A DNA stretch of 64,000 nt from positions 1 to 64,000 of the IMG/VR virus record IMGVR_UViG_3300018432_000290; one strand, given 5' to 3'. This DNA comes from a virus. Every line of letters begins with the position of its first letter. Within the stretch, counting starts at the first letter, position 1. The position numbers were made by a program, and so were the translations under genes. Below the pieces are notes generated by a model that had not been told where the DNA came from, did not search any database, and was given only the letters and a program-made list of their open reading frames with translations. This document shows positions 36,856 through 45,685 of this stretch, in pieces.

Positions 36856-37916
36856 CAGACCAGGGCCGCCTCATAGGCCGCCACGAAGTCGGTGGTGGTG
36901 GAGCCCACGTTGGTGGTCAGGGTGGTCAGGTCCGCGGCCGCGGCGGCCCCGATGTTGGTCCGCCCCTGGGTCTGCTGGGGGCCGGTCAGCCCCTGGGCGG
37001 CGTCGATGCGCAGCCGGTTGCCCAGGGCGGCGGTCACGGTGCCGGCGAAGTTGGCGTCGTCCCCGATGGCCGCGGCCAGCTCGTTGAGGGTGTCCAGCGC
37101 GGCGGGGGCGCCGGCGGTGTCCAGCACCGTGCCGATGCGCCCGTCCACGTAGCCCTGGAGTCCGGTGACGTCGGTGGTGGCGTGGGCGTGGGCCACGGCG
37201 GCCTTGCCGGCCAGGGCGGTCGTCAGCCCGGTGACCTCAGCGGTGGTGTGCCCGTGGGCGGTGGGGGCGCGGCTGTCGGACAGCCGCAGGTCGTCCGCGC
37301 GCACCACCTGGGTGCTGCTGCTGGAGCCGCTGGCGGCCACGGGCAGGTCCGCGATCCCGTGGACGTGGGCGGTGGGTGCCCGGCTGTTGGACAGCCGGGA
37401 ATCATCGGCGCGCACCAGGGCCGTGGTGCTGGTGGACCCGGACGCGGCCACCGGCAGGTCCCCGATGGCGTGGCCGTGGGCGGTGGCGGCCTTGCCGTCC
37501 AGCGCGCTCTGCAACCCGGTGGTGTCCCCGACGGCGTGGGCGTGGGCGGTGGGGGTGCGCGCGTTGGACAGCCGGGTGTCATCCGCGCGCACCAGGGCGG
37601 TGCTGCTGGACACCCCGGAGGCGGCCACCGGCAGGTCGGCCACCCCGTGGCTGTGGGCCAGCTCGGCCTTGTCGGCCAGCTCGGTGCTCACCTTCTGGCT
37701 GGACCAGCTGGAGGTGGTGGACGTGGTGGCGTCGTTGATCCCGGAGGCCCCGCCCACGGACCCGCTCAGCTCGTTGATCGCCGACACCAGGTCCGTCTTG
37801 GCGGTGGTGTCCAGCGCGGACAGGTCCGGGGCGTTGGCGCACAGCAGGGTGCGCAGGGCCTTGTCCTCGGTGGCGGCGCGCACCGCCAGGTCCGCGACGT
37901 TGGTAGCCAGGGTCAT
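36855..37916 (-). CDS. tail fibre protein with His-rich repeats
   Basis: A 353-residue paralogue of the downstream fibre. About four repeats contain DLPVAASG, a VRADD-x-RLS motif and an A-H-x-H pair, ending with a helix-rich trimerisation-like region (LDTLNELAAAIGDDANF) typical of phage tail collars. It lacks the globular C-terminal head and so probably forms a stalk or linker between the tail and the tip protein. Confidence 0.75.
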   Translation of the reverse strand: MTLATNVADLAVRAATEDKALRTLLCANAPDLSALDTTAKTDLVSAINELSGSVGGASGINDATTSTTSSWSSQKVSTELADKAELAHSHGVADLPVAASGVSSSTALVRADDTRLSNARTPTAHAHAVGDTTGLQSALDGKAATAHGHAIGDLPVAASGSTSTTALVRADDSRLSNSRAPTAHVHGIADLPVAASGSSSSTQVVRADDLRLSDSRAPTAHGHTTAEVTGLTTALAGKAAVAHAHATTDVTGLQGYVDGRIGTVLDTAGAPAALDTLNELAAAIGDDANFAGTVTAALGNRLRIDAAQGLTGPQQTQGRTNIGAAAAADLTTLTTNVGSTTTDFVAAYEAALV

Positions 37917-38308
37917 CAGACCAGTCCGTTCTCGAACAGGAGCCGCAGGGACACCATGTCGTCATATGCCGGGTGAGGGGTCGGGGCCTGCTCGTGGGCG
38001 TTCAGGTGGGCGGCGGTGGCCATGGGCTGGGCGAAGTCCGGGTCCGGGAAGTACCCGGCCAGCACCCCGCCGGCGGGGCCGATGGCCCCTTCCGGCACGG
38101 CCCCGCGGCCCACGCTGACCACCTCCGCCCCGGCCAGCGGGTCCGGCACGGTGTGTTCCAGCACCACGGGGGCGGGGGCCCGGTGCTCCACCACCTCCAC
38201 GTCGGTCACGGTGGACACCACCTCGGCCCCGGCCAGCGGGTCCGGGGTCCCGTGCTCCAGCACCACGGACCCCGACACCCCCCGCTCCACCACCTCCACG
38301 TCGCTCAC
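37916..38308 (-). CDS. tail-associated protein with internal duplication
   Basis: A 130-residue protein with a GTG start. DVEVVERGVSGSVVLEHGTP and DVEVVEHRAPAPVVLEHTVP are two copies of one segment, each followed by DPLAGAEVVS, so the N-terminal 70 residues are a tandem repeat. The C-terminus (AGYFPDPDFAQ) resembles linker regions of fibre proteins. Probably a tail-fibre adaptor. Confidence 0.55.
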   Translation of the reverse strand: MSDVEVVERGVSGSVVLEHGTPDPLAGAEVVSTVTDVEVVEHRAPAPVVLEHTVPDPLAGAEVVSVGRGAVPEGAIGPAGGVLAGYFPDPDFAQPMATAAHLNAHEQAPTPHPAYDDMVSLRLLFENGLV

Positions 38309-38703
38309 CGGGCCGTGTCCGGTTCCACGTGGAACGGGCGGTTGCGCACGATGGTGCGCACCTCGGCGGGGGCGTCCTCGGGCCCGCGGCTGATCTCCAC
38401 GTCCAGGAAGCCGTGCCAGTCCCGGGGCTTGTCGGCCCAGTCAGCGGGGGTGAGCACCAGCTGGATGCTGTCCGTGTCCAGCTCCTCCCCGGAGGACGGG
38501 ACGGTGACGGTGCCGGTGTCGAACACGATGCCCCCGCCGTCCACCGTCCACACGAAGGTGGGGGCGGTGGCCTCGGTGTGCTCCCGGGCCTGGGCGCGCA
38601 CACGCCAGGCCGACAGGGTGGGGTTGGGCCGGGCTCCGCGCAGGAACACGAACCACAGGGGGCTCTCCCAGCTCTCCCCGTGCCAGGCCACCAGGTCGTC
38701 CAT
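38305..38703 (-). CDS. minor tail protein candidate
   Basis: A 132-residue strand-rich protein (WFVFLRGARPNPTLS, TFVWTVDGGGIVFDTGTVT, IQLVLTPADWAD), probably an immunoglobulin-like or upper-baseplate-like fold. Four-base overlap with the fibre adaptor downstream. Assigned from position and composition only. Confidence 0.5.
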   Translation of the reverse strand: MDDLVAWHGESWESPLWFVFLRGARPNPTLSAWRVRAQAREHTEATAPTFVWTVDGGGIVFDTGTVTVPSSGEELDTDSIQLVLTPADWADKPRDWHGFLDVEISRGPEDAPAEVRTIVRNRPFHVEPDTAR

Positions 38704-38707
38704 GGCG

Positions 38708-39835
38708 CTACCTCCGCGGTGCTCGGTACACGTGCAGGCCGTCGTGCCACAGCACGTGGGTGCGGTCGCTGCCGCTTCGGTAGATCCCCATCTTGAGGTA
38801 GTTGCGTTCCGTGCCCACGGTGGTGGCCGCGGGGAACCGGGTCAGCAGCTCCCCGTCACGCCACAGCGCCACTCCCCCGTCCAGCTCGTCCCGGGCCCAG
38901 CGCACGTGCAGCACGTAGTCCGACCAGCGCCCGGGGGACACCGGCCCGCACGGGCGCGCGTACCCCCCGGGGCGGTCGTTCTCCACGGACAGCCGCCCCT
39001 GGTGGTCCACGTGCAGGCTCAGCGGGGGGGACCCCTCGTCGCTGTGGAACTGCATCCAGATCAGGCCCCAGCCCTGACCGGGCGGGGGGAACTCCCCGCC
39101 CAGGTCCCCGAACATGGTGGACCACACGTGCCAGGTCTCGTCCCCCTCCCCCACGTCGAACGTCTCCCCCGCGCGCACCTCCGCGCGCTCCCCGCCCCCG
39201 AAGTTGGGCACGTCCCCGGGCACCACCTGGAAGCGCGCGGCCGTGGGATGGCCGGGCCCGGCGTCCCGCACCGAGATGGACCGGGTGCGGTAGCCCGTGG
39301 CCGCCCCGTTGTGGTCCACGGTCTGGACGTTGGCCCAGCGGCCCAGGTCTCCGCGGTCGAAGGCCAGGGACCCCACCAGCTCCACGTCCTGCGGCAGGAT
39401 CCCGTGGCCCGCAGGGGGCGGCTGGGGAGCCGGCGTGTCCGGCGGCTGGGTGGGTGTGGGGGCGGTGGGCACCCCGGGGCTGGGGTGGGGGCGTGGGGGT
39501 GCGGGCTGGATCCCCACCGCGGCCAGCGCGGTCAGGTTGGCCTCCAGCTGGCGCGCGGCCTCGGTCAGGTTGCGCCACCGGGACTGGTCGGTCAGCCGGA
39601 AGCGGGCGTGGACCTGCTCCACGGCGTCGGACAGCTTGCCGGTGGGCACGCTCCACGGCCCACCCTCGCGCCCGGCGTACACCGGCACGCGCCCCTCCAG
39701 CCCGTGCTCCTTGAGCAGCGGCCACGTGGCCTCCAGCGCCACCAGCACGCGCCCGGCCACCGGGTCCGGGTAGTCCCCCAGCTGGTCCGTGCCGGTGATG
39801 GCCCGGTGCAGCGCGTCCAGCTTGGCCTGGTCCAT
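38708..39835 (-). CDS. tail protein with polysaccharide-lyase-like domain
   Basis: A 375-residue protein. A helical N-terminal part (residues 1-110) and a Pro-rich linker (110-150) precede a beta-sandwich domain. ERAEVRAG, WHVWSTMFGDLG, WGLIWMQFHSDEG, SLHVDHQG, RWSDYVLHVRWA and WHDGLHVYR together match the heparin-lyase/alginate-lyase-like jelly-roll family, which cleaves acidic polysaccharides by beta-elimination. In a phage this would be a depolymerase that clears capsule or exopolysaccharide. Catalytic residues cannot be fixed by eye. Confidence 0.65.
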   Translation of the reverse strand: MDQAKLDALHRAITGTDQLGDYPDPVAGRVLVALEATWPLLKEHGLEGRVPVYAGREGGPWSVPTGKLSDAVEQVHARFRLTDQSRWRNLTEAARQLEANLTALAAVGIQPAPPRPHPSPGVPTAPTPTQPPDTPAPQPPPAGHGILPQDVELVGSLAFDRGDLGRWANVQTVDHNGAATGYRTRSISVRDAGPGHPTAARFQVVPGDVPNFGGGERAEVRAGETFDVGEGDETWHVWSTMFGDLGGEFPPPGQGWGLIWMQFHSDEGSPPLSLHVDHQGRLSVENDRPGGYARPCGPVSPGRWSDYVLHVRWARDELDGGVALWRDGELLTRFPAATTVGTERNYLKMGIYRSGSDRTHVLWHDGLHVYRAPRR

Positions 39836-40296
39836 CACTGGTCCCGGGACCGGGCCATGGCCTCGGCCAGGATGCGGTCGGTGTCCACGCTCTTGCGCAG
39901 GGCCCACACCCGGCCCTTGGTGATCTGGGTGGCCGCCCAGCTGATGGCCAGCCCCAGCACGGTGGCCACGGCCCCGGTGAGCAGGTCCAGCACCGGGTCC
40001 TCGAGCGGGACCGCCCACACCACCCCCACCCCCAGCAGCACGATCACGCGGGCCAGCTCGGCCACCACCAGCGGCTGGGGGGCGCGCTGGGCCTCCAGCG
40101 GGGGCGGCAGGGCGGGAGCCGGGCGCCGCAGGCGGGACGGGCCGGGGTCGGTGTAGGGGGGGTCCGGCTCGTAGTAGTCCGGCTGGTAGTACCCGTCCGG
40201 GGCTCCCCAGGACCCGCTGGGGCGCGGGCCCAGGCGCCGCACCGGGGGCGGGGGGGCGTCGTACTCCTCCTCGGCCCAGTGGTGACGCGCGTTCAC
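39835..40296 (-). CDS. membrane protein, holin candidate
   Basis: A 153-residue protein with a GTG start. A Pro/Tyr-rich soluble N-terminus of about 75 residues precedes two hydrophobic helices (ELARVIVLLGVGVVWAVPL and LLTGAVATVLGLAISWAAT) and a charged tail. It lies directly downstream of the endolysin gene with a four-base overlap, the usual holin neighbourhood. Confidence 0.6.
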   Translation of the reverse strand: MNARHHWAEEEYDAPPPPVRRLGPRPSGSWGAPDGYYQPDYYEPDPPYTDPGPSRLRRPAPALPPPLEAQRAPQPLVVAELARVIVLLGVGVVWAVPLEDPVLDLLTGAVATVLGLAISWAATQITKGRVWALRKSVDTDRILAEAMARSRDQ

Positions 40297-40991
40297 CCGT
40301 GGAACCCCGTGGACCGGCGGGTGGCCGGGCCCACCACCCCGTCCGCCTTGAGCCCCCGATAGCTCTGGATCTCCTTGGTGCGGGCCACGGTGGCGTTGCC
40401 GAAGTCCCCGTCCACCTTGAGGTGGGGGCGGAAGCGCGCGTACCCGTCCACCGTGAACTCCTGCCAGGCCGCCACGGCCGGACCCTTCATTCCCTTGCGC
40501 AACACGGCCCCGGGCGCGGTGGCCGGGGTGCCGGACGTGGGGCGGCTGGGGGTGGCCCCGCCCAGCACGTTCTGCATGTGCCCGCGGCTCAGGGTGCGCG
40601 CGGTGTGCCAGGAGAACTCCACGTGGATGTGGTCGGTGTGGGGGCTCTGGCCCCCGTACCGGCGCCACCCCTGGGACTTCTTGTTCACCGACCAGATGCG
40701 CCGGTTCCAGATCACCAGCTGGATCCCCAGGGCCTCGTGGTGGTCCACCAGGGCCTGGGCCAGCGCGGTGCCGTACCCGGCGGCGTAGGGGCGCACCCCG
40801 AAGTCACACGCGCGCCCCTCCCCGTGCAGGGACGGGGCGCTGCCCCCGCGCACGCTGCGGCAGTTGTAGATCCCGCTGTTGACGCCCCCGCGCGCGGCGT
40901 AGGCCCCCAGGTACCAGGCCATGGCCTCCCGGCAACCGTCCTGGGCGCGCCCGGAGCACTGCCGCCCGGCCCCCTGATACGTCAGCGCCAC
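40293..40991 (-). CDS. endolysin: D,D-peptidase-like domain plus peptidoglycan-binding domain
   Basis: A 232-residue protein with a GTG start. Residues 1-130: SLHGEGRACDFGV supplies the His and Asp, and HTDHIHVEF the second His of an M15/VanY-like zinc peptidase. Residues 160-232 (LRKGMKGPAVAAWQEFTVDG, then LKVDGDFGNATVARTKEIQS) are a peptidoglycan-binding type 1 domain. It would cut peptide cross-links from inside at the end of infection. No signal peptide, so a holin is needed. Confidence 0.82.
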   Translation of the reverse strand: MALTYQGAGRQCSGRAQDGCREAMAWYLGAYAARGGVNSGIYNCRSVRGGSAPSLHGEGRACDFGVRPYAAGYGTALAQALVDHHEALGIQLVIWNRRIWSVNKKSQGWRRYGGQSPHTDHIHVEFSWHTARTLSRGHMQNVLGGATPSRPTSGTPATAPGAVLRKGMKGPAVAAWQEFTVDGYARFRPHLKVDGDFGNATVARTKEIQSYRGLKADGVVGPATRRSTGFHG

Positions 40992-40992
40992 G

Positions 40993-41682
40993 TCACAGCT
41001 CCTCGAAGTCGTCCAGCGGCTCCACGGGGGTGGCCTCGCCGGCCGGGTCCACGTAGTCCTCGTGGGCCGGGTCGGTCACGTCCTCCGGGACGGGGTCCGG
41101 CTCGCTGCCCGGCCCCCCCACCAGGTCCCCGGTGTCGGTGTCGTGCTGTTCCACGGCGATCTCCTGGGTGGGGAGTGGGGGCGTTGCGGGCACCGTAGCC
41201 GCGGGACCGGACGCGGCCGGGGCGGCGCGCGCCAGCGCGTGCAGCTGGGCCCGCAGCTCCCCCACCTGGTGCTCCAGGGCCTCCACCAGCTGCTCGGAGC
41301 GCCATGCCCGCCGGGCGGCGTCCCGGGCCTGGGCCTCGGCCCCCTCGGCGCGCTGCTGGGCCTCGGCCACGCGCGCGTCCGCGGCCGCGGTCACCGCGGC
41401 CACCTTGTCGTCCAGGCGGTCGGCCCGCGCGTCGGCGTTCTCCGCAATCTTGAGCGCGGCGTCGGACAGCTGACTGGCGGTGTCGGCCTGCACCTTGCGG
41501 CGGTTGGCCGGGATCATCACCAGCGCCGCCACACCCCCCAGCAGCCCCGCGGACCCCAGCACCGCGGACACCACCTGGAACCACGGGGGCAGCCCCCCGT
41601 CCGGCGGGGCGGCGGCGGCCACCAGCTGCTCCAGGGCCTGGGCCGCCGGAGGCCACCACCACAGCAGGGTCAGCCCCGTCAC
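40993..41682 (-). CDS. membrane-anchored coiled-coil protein
   Basis: A 229-residue protein with a GTG start. Two hydrophobic segments (first 20 residues, and VVSAVLGSAGLLGGVAALV) precede a long coiled coil (about residues 65-150) and an acidic tail. Located beside the endolysin; could be a second holin-like or spanin-like lysis protein, or a virion membrane component. Confidence 0.55.
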   Translation of the reverse strand: MTGLTLLWWWPPAAQALEQLVAAAAPPDGGLPPWFQVVSAVLGSAGLLGGVAALVMIPANRRKVQADTASQLSDAALKIAENADARADRLDDKVAAVTAAADARVAEAQQRAEGAEAQARDAARRAWRSEQLVEALEHQVGELRAQLHALARAAPAASGPAATVPATPPLPTQEIAVEQHDTDTGDLVGGPGSEPDPVPEDVTDPAHEDYVDPAGEATPVEPLDDFEEL

Positions 41683-42242
41683 GAGCTCGGGGATGGCGGG
41701 GACTCATCCGGTGGGGTCTCCAGCGGCAGGGTGTCCTCCAGCCCCAGGCGGTGGGCCTCGGCCACGATCACCTCCAGCTCGTACAGGTCCACGCTGAGGT
41801 GGAAGGCCCGCACCAGGTTGCTCACGGCGAACACGCACACCAGCACCGACACCCCGGCCGCGTCCCACCCCACCGTGGCCAGCCCCACCAGGGGGAAGGC
41901 CAGCAGCCACCCGGCCAGCCCGGTCAGCCCGGCGCGCTCCACCATCAGCCCGGTGGCGGTGTGGCGGCGGGTGCCCCACAGCACCACCGCGGCCCCCAGC
42001 ACGGTGACCAGGAACCACACCACGCTGGCCGGACCGGGGAACGCGTCGGTGATCACCGACCCCCCGGACCCCCCGCTGGCCGCCCCCAGCAGTCCCCCCA
42101 CCAGCAGCAGCGCCACCAGCCCCCCCTGGTGGGGGCGCTGCCACCCGCGCTCCGCGAACATGGTCAGCAGCCGCTGGCGCCGGCGCGCTCGAGCGCGGTA
42201 GGCCCGCCCCACCAGCTGCCGGTGCCAGGTCCCCAACCTCAC
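41679..42242 (-). CDS. multi-pass membrane protein
   Basis: A 187-residue protein with a GTG start. A basic N-terminus is followed by four probable membrane helices (GLVALLLVGGLLGAAS, VVWFLVTVLGAAVVLW, LAGWLLAFPLVGLATVG, VSVLVCVFAVSNLV) and an acidic C-terminus. Overlaps both neighbours by four bases; lysis or membrane role inferred from position. Confidence 0.55.
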   Translation of the reverse strand: MRLGTWHRQLVGRAYRARARRRQRLLTMFAERGWQRPHQGGLVALLLVGGLLGAASGGSGGSVITDAFPGPASVVWFLVTVLGAAVVLWGTRRHTATGLMVERAGLTGLAGWLLAFPLVGLATVGWDAAGVSVLVCVFAVSNLVRAFHLSVDLYELEVIVAEAHRLGLEDTLPLETPPDESPPSPSS

Positions 42243-43294
42243 GCCGGGCCCATGTAGCGCACCACCAGGTGGGTGGGGAACCCGTTCTGGACCTGGATCC
42301 CGGTGTGCAGTCCCCAGGCCCCCCAGTACAGCTTGTCCCCGGGGGCCAGCCGGACCTCCCGGGACGCGTGCAGCACCAGCTCCCCGCGCGCCCCGGTCAC
42401 CTCCCGCACGTCGATGGCCAGGGTGTTCAGGTAGTTGGCGGCGTTCAGCGCCACGCGGGAGATCATGGTGCTGGCCGCCGTGGAGATGGTGGCCAGCTCC
42501 CAATCCACGCGCCAGCGCCCCAGCACGGGGATGGTGACGTAGCTGGACACCCCGGCCGACCCGGACAGGGTGACCATGTCGTACGGGTCCCCGTCCACCC
42601 CCCCTTCCAGCACGGTGTTCCAGCCGGTGGTGGCCCACACGTCCCCCTGCCCACCGAACGGCCACTGGCCCCCGGTGCGCCGCACCTCGCACCACCGGTC
42701 CACGCTGCCCGCGGCCGCGGCGATGGTGTCCAGCTCGGAGCGCAGCCCCGTGATCCCCGGGATGGTGTGGACGTCGGTGGTGTCCCCCAGGTGGGCGGCC
42801 AGCTCGGCGTCGGTGGCAAACCACGCTTCCAGGGACGCGGCCGGGATCCCGGTGGAGCGCACCACCCACAGCGTGGTGGACACGGCCTGGAGCACTTCCA
42901 CGGTGCCGCTCAGCTTGAGGGTGCGCGTGCCCCCCAGGATGGTGTGCCCTGCTCCTGCCGTCACCGTGGCCACGTTGGTGGCGTGGGTGGGGGACGTCAG
43001 CTGGACGGCCACCTGCAACCCCGGCACGGGGGTGGGCAGGGTGAGGGCCACCGGTCCCGCGGCCGCGTTCACCGGGTAGCCGCGCCCGATCACCATGGTG
43101 CCGCCGGCGGTGACGGTGTCCACCCACTCGATGCCGGCGCTCTCGGCCAGCTTCCACACGCTGGCCAGGGACTGGTCCCACCAGTCCAGGGCCTCGGCCA
43201 CCTCCGGGGTGGTGGACGGCACGATGATGTTGCCGTCCGGGTCGCGCACCTCGTTCACCCACGGGCCACCGTGGTACGGGCCGGGATACGGCAT
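42239..43294 (-). CDS. tail fibre or minor tail protein
   Basis: A 351-residue protein. Strand-rich throughout, with a central region (VNAAAGPVALTLPTPVPGLQ, then ILGGTRTLKLSGTVEV) like phage-fibre needle segments. The C-terminal 130 residues (RWRVDWELATISTAAST to FPTHLVVRYMGPA) resemble the tip of the fibre at 35887-36855. Probably a structural fibre or adhesin. Confidence 0.6.
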   Translation of the reverse strand: MPYPGPYHGGPWVNEVRDPDGNIIVPSTTPEVAEALDWWDQSLASVWKLAESAGIEWVDTVTAGGTMVIGRGYPVNAAAGPVALTLPTPVPGLQVAVQLTSPTHATNVATVTAGAGHTILGGTRTLKLSGTVEVLQAVSTTLWVVRSTGIPAASLEAWFATDAELAAHLGDTTDVHTIPGITGLRSELDTIAAAAGSVDRWCEVRRTGGQWPFGGQGDVWATTGWNTVLEGGVDGDPYDMVTLSGSAGVSSYVTIPVLGRWRVDWELATISTAASTMISRVALNAANYLNTLAIDVREVTGARGELVLHASREVRLAPGDKLYWGAWGLHTGIQVQNGFPTHLVVRYMGPA

Positions 43295-43297
43295 GGG

Positions 43298-44512
43298 TCA
43301 CGCCTCCGTCTTCTTCGGCGGCGGTGTGCCGCGCTTCTCCAGCGCTTCCACGCGCGCGGTCAACGTGTCGATCTGCTGGGCCTGCTCCTGGACGGCCGCC
43401 AGGGCCACGTTGAGCATCTGGCCCACGTCGTAGGAGGACAGGTCCCGGCCCTGGGGGTCCACGTAGTGGTTGATCAGCTGGTCGGGCAGCTCGTCGATCA
43501 TCAGGCCGACCCGCACCCGCTCCGGTTCGGCGTCGAAGTCGGCCACCTCCGGGTCGTACTCCCATGCGTCGATCTTGAGGTCGCGCACCACGTCCAGGGC
43601 GTTCTTGCCGGTGTGCTCCTTGATGGACCGGTGGTTCTTCTTGTACCGGGCGGCGCTGGCCACGGTCAGGAAGTTGGTGGAGCGGATCCCGCGGAAGGCG
43701 TTCCCGGCCCAGTTGCACACGTCGGTGGCCCCGTCGGAACCCCAGGCCAGCGCCCCGTCGAAGTAGCGGGAGCTCCAGTTGGCCCCGTTGGCCCGCGTGG
43801 CCACGTCGAAGGTCCCCCCGCAGCTCAGCCCGCCCTCCGCGCGCATCCCGCCCAGGGCGTTGATGTCCCCGTTGGAGTCCACGTCGTTGGCGTGCAGCCG
43901 GCTCACGCGCAACCCTCTGAGCGCGTTGCCGGCGCGGTTGACGAACTCCGCGGCCCCGTCGCTGCCCCAGTGCAGGGCCCCGTCGATCCCCTCGGTGGGG
44001 TAGTACGCATTTTGCTGAGCCACGAAGCGGTACGCGGACACGGGGCCGAAGAACGTGGCGAACTCCCCCACCAGCCCCCGGCTCTGGGTTCCGTTGCCGT
44101 TGACCAGCTCCAGGGCCCCCGTGGGGCTCCATCGGATCGCCGCGTCCCGGTCCACCGGGCCATAGATGGCGTTCCCGGTGGTGCGGAAGGTGTTGGCGTC
44201 GATGTACCCGGTGGCGATCAGGTCGGTGACGCGCACCAGGCCGGCCGGGTCGTCCCCGTCCCCCAGGTGCCCCAGCACCACGGGGGCGCTGCCGGGCAGG
44301 ATCACCACCAGCACCACCTGGCCCACGACAGGCCACGTGGAGCGCAGGCGGTTGCAGGCCACGCTGGCTTCGCTGCCGTCCCCGGCCAGGTCCACCCACA
44401 CCTTGGCGCCCGCCAGGCTGGTCACGGGACCCACGTCCAGGCTGGGTCCCGCGGCGGCCTCCCCGCTGATCTGGCCCAGGGCCTCCAGGAAGGTGGGCAC
44501 GGACTCGGTCAC
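43298..44512 (-). CDS. tail fibre with S74 intramolecular chaperone domain
   Basis: A 404-residue protein with a GTG start. The N-terminal 100 residues are an OB-like minor-tail domain (VGQVVLVVILPGSAPVVLGH), the middle a beta-helix-like stalk. From about residue 290, SAARYKKNHRSIKE, VVRDLKIDAWEYDPE and RVGLMIDELPDQL, then a terminal coiled coil (QAQQIDTLTARVEALEKR), form a peptidase S74 chaperone. This domain trimerises the fibre and then cuts itself off; the cleavage Ser would be the one in SAARYKK. Confidence 0.8.
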   Translation of the reverse strand: MTESVPTFLEALGQISGEAAAGPSLDVGPVTSLAGAKVWVDLAGDGSEASVACNRLRSTWPVVGQVVLVVILPGSAPVVLGHLGDGDDPAGLVRVTDLIATGYIDANTFRTTGNAIYGPVDRDAAIRWSPTGALELVNGNGTQSRGLVGEFATFFGPVSAYRFVAQQNAYYPTEGIDGALHWGSDGAAEFVNRAGNALRGLRVSRLHANDVDSNGDINALGGMRAEGGLSCGGTFDVATRANGANWSSRYFDGALAWGSDGATDVCNWAGNAFRGIRSTNFLTVASAARYKKNHRSIKEHTGKNALDVVRDLKIDAWEYDPEVADFDAEPERVRVGLMIDELPDQLINHYVDPQGRDLSSYDVGQMLNVALAAVQEQAQQIDTLTARVEALEKRGTPPPKKTEA

Positions 44513-45684
44513 GAGGCCTCCACGGTGGTGCCGGTGTCCTCGGCGGGCAGGTCGGTGGTGCGCGTGCCCAGGGCCTGGGCACTGCCGTCCAGGGGGATGG
44601 GCACCACCGACACCAGGTGGCGCTGGTACAGCCCGGACGGCAACAGGGTGGCGATGGTCAACCCCGGCTCCAGGCCGGGATGGGGCAGCCCGGTGGGGTT
44701 GCACTGGTAGTAGATCCCGGCCCAGCGGGCCAGCCCGTCCACGGCCACCTGGTCGGCCTGTTCCTGGGTGACGATCATTTCGCTGGCGTAGAAGCGCGGG
44801 AAGCGCCCGGCCGGGCCGGGAACCTCCTCGGTGCCCCAGTAGTCCGGGCGGGTGGGGTCGTCCACCACCGCGCGCCCCATCACGATGGGGGTGCCGTCGG
44901 TCTGCTTGCCCTTGGCATAGAACGCGTTCACGATCTTGGCGCTGGACGTCTTCTGGTCCATGGCCACCAGCGCCCCCCCGGGGCCGGCGTTGAGCACCCA
45001 CACCGGGGCGTCGGCCAGCTGGGGCACGTCCTCGATCACGAACCCCCCGGTGCGGTCCGCGTACACCACCACGTCCATGCGGTTTTCGAACTGGCCGATC
45101 CCGTCGTCCCACGGCTTCTCGGCCACCGTGAACGCCTTGCCCAGGGTGTAGGTGGACGAGCAGCGGCTGGTGTCCACGGCCGCCCCGGGGAAGCTGCGCC
45201 AGATCATCCACTTGATCGCCTCCACCCCGGACACCCCGGCGGGCACCTGGAACGGCACCGGGAACCGGTCCCGCACGATCTTGATGGTGCGGTCACTGGC
45301 GTTGACGGCGATCCCGTCGGTCAGGGGCAGCTTGCGGCTGCTGTCGTCGATGGGGCCGCGGAACAGCGGCACCCACACGGGGGCCGGGCGCCCGGGCACG
45401 GCGATCCCGTACTCCACCCCCAGCTCCGGGCCCACCGCGGACAGCGGGCCGTCCATGGCCTCGCTCCACAGGCTGGGCTGGGACACCACCACCGCGGCGG
45501 TGCGGCGCACGGCCTGCCCGTCGTCGTAGTTGACGGTCCCCCCGCTGTGGGGCACCCCCGGGATCACAGTGCCGTCCCCCAGGTACAGGGTGACGCGGGA
45601 CTCCACCCCGTGGCTGGTGCGCAGGGCCAGGCTGGCCTCGGCGTCCAGCTGGGGGTGGACGCTCAGCGGGTACAGCCCCGGCAC
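44509..45684 (-). CDS. minor tail protein
   Basis: A 391-residue protein with a GTG start. A strand-rich N-terminus (GVESRVTLYLGDGTVIPGVP, SGGTVNYDDGQAVRRTAAV) resembles DUF5047-type distal-tail proteins of actinophages, and the later part (GFVIEDVPQLADAPVWVL) resembles baseplate hub domains. Order after the tape measure supports a distal tail or hub role. Confidence 0.65.
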   Translation of the reverse strand: MPGLYPLSVHPQLDAEASLALRTSHGVESRVTLYLGDGTVIPGVPHSGGTVNYDDGQAVRRTAAVVVSQPSLWSEAMDGPLSAVGPELGVEYGIAVPGRPAPVWVPLFRGPIDDSSRKLPLTDGIAVNASDRTIKIVRDRFPVPFQVPAGVSGVEAIKWMIWRSFPGAAVDTSRCSSTYTLGKAFTVAEKPWDDGIGQFENRMDVVVYADRTGGFVIEDVPQLADAPVWVLNAGPGGALVAMDQKTSSAKIVNAFYAKGKQTDGTPIVMGRAVVDDPTRPDYWGTEEVPGPAGRFPRFYASEMIVTQEQADQVAVDGLARWAGIYYQCNPTGLPHPGLEPGLTIATLLPSGLYQRHLVSVVPIPLDGSAQALGTRTTDLPAEDTGTTVEAS

Positions 45685-45685
45685 G

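Noticed and set aside
38305-38703. Assigning a named baseplate function
   Set aside because: Only strand-rich composition and position support it; no family signature was recognised.
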